A stretch of DNA of 13,590 nt from the NCBI GenBank assembly GCA_019236545.1, contig JAFAIV010000166.1, positions 1 through 13,590 of the forward strand, written 5' to 3'. The translations under genes and the position numbers were made by a program. The notes under the pieces are model-generated. The model made no database searches, was not told the DNA's origin, and saw only the letters and a list, made by a program, of their open reading frames with translations. Source of the DNA: Actinomycetota bacterium (GTDB lineage Bacteria; Actinomycetota; Thermoleophilia; Gaiellales; Gaiellaceae). How positions within the stretch are numbered: the first letter of the stretch is position 1; each line of letters starts with the position of its first letter. Positions 6,671 through 11,873 of the stretch are shown here, piece after piece.

Positions 6671-7428
6671 GGCTCGAGGGCAAGGTCGCGCTGATCACCG
6701 GCGGCAGCCGCGGCATCGGTCGCGCGCTCGCGCTCGGCTTCGCGGCCGAGGGCGCGCTCGTCCACGTGAACCACTTCGACGACGCGAGCGACGTCGTCGC
6801 GCAGCTCGGCGGCGAGTCGCTCGACCTCCGCTACGACGTCGGCGACCGCGCGCAGGTCGCGGAGATGTTCTCCCGCCTCGACCGGCTCGACGTCCTCGTC
6901 AACTGCGCCGGCATCACCGGCTGGACGCCCTTCGCCGACACGACGGCCGACGCGTTCGACGCCGTGATCGCGACGAACCTGAAGGGCACGTACTTCTGCT
7001 CGCAGGAGGCGGCGCGCCTGATGGACGCCGGCGGCGCGGTCGTCAACGTCTCGAGCGTCGTCGGCTCGCGCGCGATCCCGAACCTCCCCGTCTACGGCGC
7101 GAGCAAGGCCGGGATCGAGGCGCTGACGAAGCACCTCGCCGCCGAGCTCGCACCGCGCGGGATCCGTGTCAACGCCTTCGCGCCCGGCTCGATCGACACC
7201 GAGCGCAACCTCGCCGACGACCCCGAGTACGCGAGCCGCTGGGCGCCGCACATCCCGCTCGGCCGCATCGGCGAGCCGGAGGAGATGGTCGGCCCTGCCG
7301 TCTTCCTCGCCTCCGCCGAGTCGTCCTACGTCACCGGCCAGTGCTTCTTCGTCGACGGCGGCTGGACGCTCGTCAGCCCGTTCCCGGCCGGGTACGTGGA
7401 CGCGGCGAGCGATCGGAACATCGGTTAG
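6667..7428 (+). CDS. SDR-family NAD(P)-dependent dehydrogenase
   Basis: 253 residues, a classical short-chain dehydrogenase. Cofactor loop TGGSRGIG (11-18), NCAG (79-82), and catalytic S130, Y143 and K147 (YGASK) are all in place, as is N104 in the ATNLKGTYF segment. The C-terminal VTGQCFFVDGGWT (222-234) is typical of FabG-like members. It oxidises or reduces an alcohol/ketone with NAD(P)H. The last 18 residues extend beyond the core and may help form the substrate pocket. The ATG at 6667 overlaps the dehydratase stop by 4 bp; it is the last gene of the tightly overlapped series. In this pathway it could act on a sugar, aldonate or keto-deoxy acid; SDR substrates cannot be read from sequence. 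Confidence 0.96.
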   Translation: MRLEGKVALITGGSRGIGRALALGFAAEGALVHVNHFDDASDVVAQLGGESLDLRYDVGDRAQVAEMFSRLDRLDVLVNCAGITGWTPFADTTADAFDAVIATNLKGTYFCSQEAARLMDAGGAVVNVSSVVGSRAIPNLPVYGASKAGIEALTKHLAAELAPRGIRVNAFAPGSIDTERNLADDPEYASRWAPHIPLGRIGEPEEMVGPAVFLASAESSYVTGQCFFVDGGWTLVSPFPAGYVDAASDRNIG

Positions 7429-7450
7429 CGTCCCTCCCGCGTCACCGACC

Positions 7451-7458
7451 GAGGAGGA
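7451..7458 (+). promoter_or_regulatory. Strong ribosome binding site of the LarA-like gene
   Basis: GAGGAGGA, 4 nt before ATG 7463, within the only gap (34 bp, 7429-7462) of the plus-strand operon. TAGCGT at 7426-7431, overlapping the SDR stop, equals the predicted glcD -10, but there is no convincing -35; a separate promoter here is only a possibility. Confidence 0.75.
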
Positions 7459-7462
7459 ACCG

Positions 7463-8875
7463 ATGCGTCTGAGGATTCCGTACGAGTCCCTCGACCCGCT
7501 GACGATCGGCGCAGCGGACGACGAGAGCAAGGTCTACCGCGAGGAGCTCGAGCTGGAGATCCCCGACGCGAACCTCCTCGCCGCGATCTATCCCGAGGAG
7601 TCGGAGCCCGTCGCGAACGCGACCGAGGAGACGCGCCGAGCGCTGCGCGAGCCGGTCGACGGGCCTGCCTTCGCCGACCTGATCGCGGGCGGCAAGAGCG
7701 TCGCGATCGTGATCGACAACCAGTTCCGGCCGACCCCGGCTTCGAAGCTCCTCCCGGCGGTCTTCGACCTGCTCGAGGAGGCCGGCGTCACGAACGCGTG
7801 CGTGATCACCGGCAACGGCAAGGTCTTCCCGCTCAGCGAGTCCGACATCGAGCAGAAGGTCGGCCGTGAGAACCTCGACCGCATGGAGCGCCTCGGCATC
7901 CCGCTGCTCCAGAACGAGCCGCGGAACGCCGACGCGTACACGTACCTCGGCGTCACCTCGCGCGGCACGCCGGTCTGGGTGCACTCGACGGTCGTCGAGA
8001 AGGACGTGATCCTCGCGATCGGCCAGGCCCAGGCGAACCACTGGGGCTACGGCGGCGGCGGCAAGCTGATCATGCCGGGCGTCTGCGCGGACGAGACGAT
8101 CGAGTCGAACCACGCGAACTTCACGATGTCGCCGCAGACGCACTACGGCGCGCTCGCCGGGCCGATGCGCTCGGACATCGACGAGATCGCGACCATGGCC
8201 GGCCTCGACTACACGCTGAACGTCCTCCTCGACACGCGCGGCCGCGTGCTGGAGATCGTCGGCGGCGCGCACCCGAAGGCGCACCGCGCCGCGATCGAGC
8301 GGTTCAACGCGATCTACGCGTTCGAGAACCCCGTCGCGGAGAAGGGGCACGCGGACATCGTCGTCTGCGGCGTCTTCGCTCCGACCGACCACCTCTTCTT
8401 CCACACCGGTTGGGGCTGCATGTCGTCCGACTTCGTCCTCAAGGACGGCGGCACGATCATCTACTGCTCGCCCTCGCCGGGAGTCCACACGGAGGTCGGC
8501 GACTTCCCGGGCCTGGCCCTGATGGACCTGATGAAGCCGTACATGCCGCCGACGCTGGAGAACTACCAGCAGGTGCTCCGGGACATGCACGCGCGGCAGA
8601 TCCAGATGTGGGCCGGGTGCATCTGGGTGCCGATCTACGAGGTGATGACGCGCAAGCACCTGACGCTCGTCACGCTCGAGGAGAACCTCGAGATGGCGGC
8701 GGACATCGGCATCGACGCGACGACGTCGCTCGACGAGGCGTTCGCCGCCGCGATGGAGCGGCACGGGCCGGACGCGAAGGTGATCGTCCTCCCGTACGCC
8801 CGCTACCAGCTGCCGCGCAACGCGATCCGCCTCGACGCGGAGCCGTTCCGCTTCCCGCAGGAGGCCCACGTCTAG
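7463..8875 (+). CDS. LarA-superfamily (lactate racemase domain) protein, probable nickel-pincer hydroxyacid racemase/epimerase
   Basis: 470 residues from ATG 7463, longer than lactate racemase LarA (about 425). Recognisable motifs are IDNQFRPTPASKLLP (84-98, matching the 'D-x-T-R-P-T-P' substrate loop), VITGNGK (114-120) and GYGGGGKLIMPGVCADETI (195-213) followed by SNH (215-217). K201 matches the lysine that binds the nickel-pincer nucleotide (K184 in Lactiplantibacillus LarA). H217, exactly 16 residues later, matches nickel ligand H200. The first catalytic histidine (TGxH, H108) is replaced by G119, and the second is either missing or shifted to H193, so chemistry or substrate probably differs. 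Known LarA relatives include malate racemase and a gluconate 2-epimerase. A C2 epimerase of an aldonate fits this operon (inference). The maturation genes larB, larC and larE lie just downstream on the other strand. Confidence 0.92.
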   Translation: MRLRIPYESLDPLTIGAADDESKVYREELELEIPDANLLAAIYPEESEPVANATEETRRALREPVDGPAFADLIAGGKSVAIVIDNQFRPTPASKLLPAVFDLLEEAGVTNACVITGNGKVFPLSESDIEQKVGRENLDRMERLGIPLLQNEPRNADAYTYLGVTSRGTPVWVHSTVVEKDVILAIGQAQANHWGYGGGGKLIMPGVCADETIESNHANFTMSPQTHYGALAGPMRSDIDEIATMAGLDYTLNVLLDTRGRVLEIVGGAHPKAHRAAIERFNAIYAFENPVAEKGHADIVVCGVFAPTDHLFFHTGWGCMSSDFVLKDGGTIIYCSPSPGVHTEVGDFPGLALMDLMKPYMPPTLENYQQVLRDMHARQIQMWAGCIWVPIYEVMTRKHLTLVTLEENLEMAADIGIDATTSLDEAFAAAMERHGPDAKVIVLPYARYQLPRNAIRLDAEPFRFPQEAHV

Positions 8876-8948
8876 CGAGCCGGTCAAGGGGTCGACGACG
8901 ATCGTCGAGCTGCTGAAGCGCTTCCCGGACGGGCGCGCGGCGCGGCTC

Positions 8949-9131
8949 ATGTCCGAGCTCGCCTGGCCGTGCGCCCATTGCGGCGGCGCGTTCCACGAGC
9001 CGCTGACGCTCGCGGCGAAGCGGCACCGCTGCGACCCACGGGCGGCGCTGGAGGCGTTCCGGGCGCTGGAGGACGGTGGGTACCCGTCCGCGGAGCAGGT
9101 CGCCGCCGCCGCGGAGCGGCACGCGGCCTAG
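8949..9131 (+). CDS. Small CxxC protein resembling DUF1858 (start uncertain, coding probably begins upstream)
   Basis: The shortest reading, from ATG 8949, is 60 residues: SELAWPCAHCGGAFHEPLTL follows the Met, then AAKRHRCDP. Cysteines are C8, C11 and C28. In the same frame, coding likeness continues upstream: codons 8874-8948 read SEPVKG, STTIVELLKRFPDGRAARL. The composite (TTIVELLKRFP ... PCAHCGG ... EPLTLAAKRHRCDP) follows the DUF1858 pattern of helix, CxxC turn and helix. However, no ATG, GTG or TTG occurs in this frame between the stop at 8781-8783 and 8949. ATC 8901 (9 nt after AAGGGG), CTG 8910/8913 or a sequence error near 8871-8876 are possible explanations. An AGGAGG at 8859-8864 lacks a matching start. 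It lies between the LarA-like gene and larE, so a role with the nickel enzyme or its sulfur chemistry is conceivable but unproven. Its TAG shares CTAG with the larE stop. Confidence 0.66.
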   Translation: MSELAWPCAHCGGAFHEPLTLAAKRHRCDPRAALEAFRALEDGGYPSAEQVAAAAERHAA

Positions 9132-9940
9132 GAGACGGCGAGCCGGCGCGCGAAGAGCGAGCGGTTCAGCGAGCCCGAGCGGAACGGCGTCTCGGAGAGC
9201 TCGGCCCGCACGTAGCCGGCCGCGCGGACGGCGGCGAGCAGCGGCTCCGGGTCGGCGAGCGCGCGCGGCAGCTCCTCGCCGTCGAGCTCGATCCTCCCGA
9301 GGTCGCCGTGGTGGCGGACACGGAGGATGCGGTAGCCGAGCGCCTTCAGTCCGCGCTCGGCGGCGTCGACCTGCGCGAGCGCGGCCGGCGTCACCTCCGT
9401 CCCGTACGGCAGCCGCGAGGCGAGGCACGGCGAAGCCGGCTTCTCCGCGCTCGGGACGCCCAGGGCGCGGGCCAGCTCGCGCACCTCGTCCTTGCCGACG
9501 CCGAGCTCGAGGAGCGGGTGGCGGACGCCGTGCTCCTCCGCGGCCTTGAGGCCCGGCCGCCAGTCGCCCGCGTCGTCGGCGTTCGCGCCGGACAGGACGG
9601 CCGCGTACCCGTCGCGCTCGGCGATCCCGAGCAGCCGGTCGTAGAGCTCCGTCTTGCAGTGGTAGCAGCGGTATTCGTCGTTGCGCCGGTAGCCCTCGCG
9701 CGCGAGCTCGCCGGTCGAGACGACGCGGTGCTCGATCCCGACGGCCGCCGCGACCGCCGCGGCGCCGTCGAGCTCGCCGGTTGCGAGCGCGGGGGACACG
9801 GCCGTGACCGCGAGCGCGCGCGGGCCGAGGGCGCGGGCGGCGAGCGCCGCGACGAGCGAGGAATCCACGCCGCCGGAGAACGCGACGATCGCGCTGCCGA
9901 GCGGGCGGATCAGGCCCTCGAGCTCCTCGACTCTCCGCAT
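9128..9940 (-). CDS. larE: ATP-dependent sacrificial sulfur transferase LarE
   Basis: 270 residues from ATG 9940. The PP-loop ATP pyrophosphatase motif is SGGVDSS (22-28). SGANADD (117-123) and KPASPCLASRLPYG (167-180) are LarE signatures; C172 in PCLASR corresponds to the cysteine whose sulfur is given up to the cofactor precursor. It is the only cysteine in that region, which suggests the sacrificial single-cysteine type rather than the Fe-S-cluster type. C92 and C95 in RCYHCK form the usual N-terminal pair. LarE adenylates the dicarboxylated pyridinium mononucleotide and converts its carboxylates to thiocarboxylates, in the cytoplasm. A GTG three bases upstream (9943) gives a GTGA overlap with larC, but AGGAGG at 9950-9945 is 4 nt from the ATG and only 1 nt from the GTG, so the ATG is chosen. 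Last gene of larBCE; its TAG overlaps that of the convergent CxxC gene. Confidence 0.95.
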   Translation of the reverse strand: MRRVEELEGLIRPLGSAIVAFSGGVDSSLVAALAARALGPRALAVTAVSPALATGELDGAAAVAAAVGIEHRVVSTGELAREGYRRNDEYRCYHCKTELYDRLLGIAERDGYAAVLSGANADDAGDWRPGLKAAEEHGVRHPLLELGVGKDEVRELARALGVPSAEKPASPCLASRLPYGTEVTPAALAQVDAAERGLKALGYRILRVRHHGDLGRIELDGEELPRALADPEPLLAAVRAAGYVRAELSETPFRSGSLNRSLFARRLAVS

Positions 9941-11097
9941 CACCCCTCCTGGGCCGCGGCGAGCGCGGCGGCCCAGACCGACTTTACCGAGGCGCCGGTC
10001 GCCCGGGCGACGGCGGCGCAGTCGTCGTGCTCCGGCGCGACGTTCAGCACCTGCCCATTCAGCCGGCCGATCTTCACGCGCACCCTGTGCCCGCTCACCT
10101 CGACCTCGCGCTCCTCCCGCTCGAGCTCGTGGCGGTGGTGGCGGGAGACCCGGACGCCGAGCGTGGAGGTCTCCCGGAGCAGCGCCTGCGCGACCGTGGC
10201 CTCCGCCTCCGGCGGCGCGAGCGCGGCGAGGACGAGTCCGGGCCGGCCCTTCTTCATCCCGGCCGGCGTCGTCCAGACGTCGAGCGCGCCGGCGGCGAAC
10301 GCAGCCTCCATCGCGTCGGGGACGAGCTCGGGGAGCAGGTCGTCGAGGTTCGCCTCGAGGACGACGACCTCGCGCGTCGCGGCGGCGCCGTGGCCGAGGA
10401 GGACGCGGACGACGTTCGCCCGGGTCGGCCAGTCGCTCGTGCCGGCGCCGTAGCCCACCGCGTCGACGGTCATCGCCGGCAGCCGGCCGAACTCGTCCGC
10501 GAGGGTCGAGGCAAGCGCAGCGCCGGTCGGGGTCACGAGCTCGCCCTCGACGTCGACGCCGACGACCGGCGCTCCGACCAGGAGCGCGGCGGTCGCGGGC
10601 GCGGGCGAGGGAATCCCGCCGTGCGCGGTGCGGATTGTCCCGTGCCCCTGCGGCAGCGGTGAGCAGACGAGCCGCTCGACGCCGAGCGCGGCGAGGAGCG
10701 TCACCGTGCCGACGACGTCGACGAGCGTGTCCACCGCGCCGAGCTCGTGGAAGTGGACGTCCTCGACGGGGACGCCATGGACTCCCGCCTCCGCCTCCGC
10801 GAGCCGCTCGAAGACGCGCAGCGCCCGCTCGCGGGCGCCCGAGTCGAGCTCCGCCGCCTCGAGCTGCGCCCGGATCTCGCTCCAGTGCCGGTGGTCGTGC
10901 TGCTCCGGGGCGAGCACGTCGAGGTGGAGCGCGCCGATCCCGTGCCGCTCCACGCGCTCGATCCGCAGCTCGACGCCCTCCAGCCGGAGTCGCCCGGGCA
11001 CCGCGCGCAGCTCGTCCTCCGGCGCGCCCGCATCGAGGAGCGCGGAGAGGAGCATGTCGCCGGCGAGCCCGCCGACGCAGTCGAGGTAGGCGATCAA
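9940..11097 (-). CDS. larC: Nickel insertion protein LarC (pyridinium-3,5-bisthiocarboxylic acid mononucleotide nickel chelatase)
   Basis: 385 residues from TTG 11097. The N-terminal domain begins IAYLDCVGGLAGDMLLSALLDAG, close to the family's YLDCFSGISGDM start, and carries DVHFHELGAVDTLVDVVG (113-130). The C-terminal half has EANLDD (248-253), ALDVWTTPAGMKKGRPG (271-287) and the STLGVR segment. LarC uses CTP to install nickel in the bisthiocarboxylate nucleotide, completing the pincer cofactor. In Lactiplantibacillus larC is split and needs ribosomal frameshifting; here it is a single unbroken frame. The histidine-rich linker of many homologues is reduced to about EQHDHRHW (65-72). The TTG start overlaps the larB stop by 4 bp (TTGA); the open frame upstream is antisense-free but would add an arginine-rich stretch foreign to the family. 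The stop lies against the larE start. Confidence 0.95.
   Translation of the reverse strand: MIAYLDCVGGLAGDMLLSALLDAGAPEDELRAVPGRLRLEGVELRIERVERHGIGALHLDVLAPEQHDHRHWSEIRAQLEAAELDSGARERALRVFERLAEAEAGVHGVPVEDVHFHELGAVDTLVDVVGTVTLLAALGVERLVCSPLPQGHGTIRTAHGGIPSPAPATAALLVGAPVVGVDVEGELVTPTGAALASTLADEFGRLPAMTVDAVGYGAGTSDWPTRANVVRVLLGHGAAATREVVVLEANLDDLLPELVPDAMEAAFAAGALDVWTTPAGMKKGRPGLVLAALAPPEAEATVAQALLRETSTLGVRVSRHHRHELEREEREVEVSGHRVRVKIGRLNGQVLNVAPEHDDCAAVARATGASVKSVWAAALAAAQEG
9945..9950 (-). promoter_or_regulatory. Ribosome binding site of larE
   Basis: AGGAGG on the minus strand inside the end of larC. Its 4-nt distance favours ATG 9940 over GTG 9943 as the larE start. Confidence 0.7.
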
Positions 11098-11852
11098 CCG
11101 CGGCCCCGCGCGATGCGGGCGGCGATCGTCCCGGCGCCGAGGCCGTCGTCGATCCCGACGACTGCGAGCGCCGCGGCGCACGAGGTGAGCATGGCGTTGA
11201 GCGCCGTCCGCCCGCCCTCGGCGACCCCGTACCCGGTCGAGGTCGGGACGCCGATCACCGGCGCCGCTGCGAGCCCGCCGACGACGCTCGCGAGCGCGGC
11301 GTCCATCCCCGCGACGACGACGACGCAGTCCGCCCGCTCGAGGTCGGGCAGCGCGTCGACGATCCGGTGCAGTCCGGCGACGCCGACGTCCTCGTGCACG
11401 ACCGTCTCGACGCCGAGCAGCTCCGCGCGGATCCGCGCTTCGTGCAGCGCCGGGCCGTCCGACGTTCCGGCCGAGATGAACGCGACGAGGCCGCGCTTCT
11501 CGGGCAGCGCGCGCTCGACCCAGACGAGCTGCGAGAGCTCGTGCTCCTTCGCGTCGGGAACGGCTGCCCGCACGGCCGCACGCGTCTCCGCATCCGCGCG
11601 CGTGACGAGCACGCTGCCCGCGCCGCCGTCGACCATCGCCCGGACGATCCCGACGACCTGCTCCGGCGTCTTCCCCTGCGCGAGCACCGCCTCCGGCGCG
11701 CCCTGCCGCAGCTCGCGGTGGAGGTCGACGCGGGCGAAGCCGAGGTCGCGGAACGGCAGGCCGCCGAGCCGGTCGAGCGCCTCCGCGGGCGTGACCTCGC
11801 CGCGGCCGACGCGCTCCAGCAGGTCGAGCGTTTCCTCCCGCAGGCCCGGCAT
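11094..11852 (-). CDS. larB: Nickel pincer cofactor biosynthesis protein LarB (NaAD carboxylase/hydrolase)
   Basis: 252 residues from ATG 11852, close to the 246 of characterised LarB. An N-terminal helical part (1-30) is followed by DLGFARVDLHRELRQGAPEAVLAQGKTPEQ (36-65) and a PurE-like C-terminal domain with ISAGTSD (126-132), VVAGMDAALASVVGGL (179-194) and GVPTSTGYG (201-209). C225 in MLTSCAAALAVVGIDDGLGAG matches the LarB cysteine that forms the substrate adduct. LarB carboxylates the pyridinium ring of nicotinic acid adenine dinucleotide at C5 and cleaves off AMP, the first step to the nickel-pincer nucleotide. The frame stays open far upstream across the divergent molybdopterin gene, but that stretch is arginine-rich antisense shadow; the family starts here. 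First gene of larBCE. Confidence 0.95.
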   Translation of the reverse strand: MPGLREETLDLLERVGRGEVTPAEALDRLGGLPFRDLGFARVDLHRELRQGAPEAVLAQGKTPEQVVGIVRAMVDGGAGSVLVTRADAETRAAVRAAVPDAKEHELSQLVWVERALPEKRGLVAFISAGTSDGPALHEARIRAELLGVETVVHEDVGVAGLHRIVDALPDLERADCVVVVAGMDAALASVVGGLAAAPVIGVPTSTGYGVAEGGRTALNAMLTSCAAALAVVGIDDGLGAGTIAARIARGRG

Positions 11853-11861
11853 GAGGCCGGT

Positions 11862-11868
11862 TAGGTTA
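11862..11868. promoter_or_regulatory. Symmetric -10 element, possible bidirectional promoter of larB and the molybdopterin gene
   Basis: TAGGTTA reads TAGGTT on the plus strand, 6 nt before ATG 11874. On the minus strand the same bases read TAACCT, 10 nt before larB ATG 11852. The whole intergenic gap is 21 bp, with no ribosome binding site on either side, so both mRNAs should be leaderless or nearly so. Overlapping -10 elements of the form TAnnnTA are known to fire in both directions. The -35 regions are weak. Confidence 0.45.
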
Positions 11869-11873
11869 CGCGC

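Noticed and set aside
7403..7431. Separate promoter for the LarA-like gene using TAGCGT at 7426
   Set aside because: The -10-like hexamer is good but includes the SDR stop codon, and no -35 is recognisable at 16-18 nt; not listed as a feature.
8859..8876. RF2-like programmed +1 frameshift joining the LarA-like frame to the CxxC gene (AGGAGG, then GTC-TAG-C)
   Set aside because: The layout resembles prfB, but tRNA-Val on GTC would re-pair poorly with TCT, and the SD-to-stop spacing is longer than in prfB. Kept only as a remote option.
9941..9943. GTG 9943 as larE start
   Set aside because: Only 1 nt from the AGGAGG; ATG 9940 has a workable 4-nt spacing and gives the usual N-terminus.
8969..10453. 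494-residue plus-strand open frame over larE and larC
   Set aside because: Antisense shadow without motifs; larE and larC on the minus strand are unambiguous.
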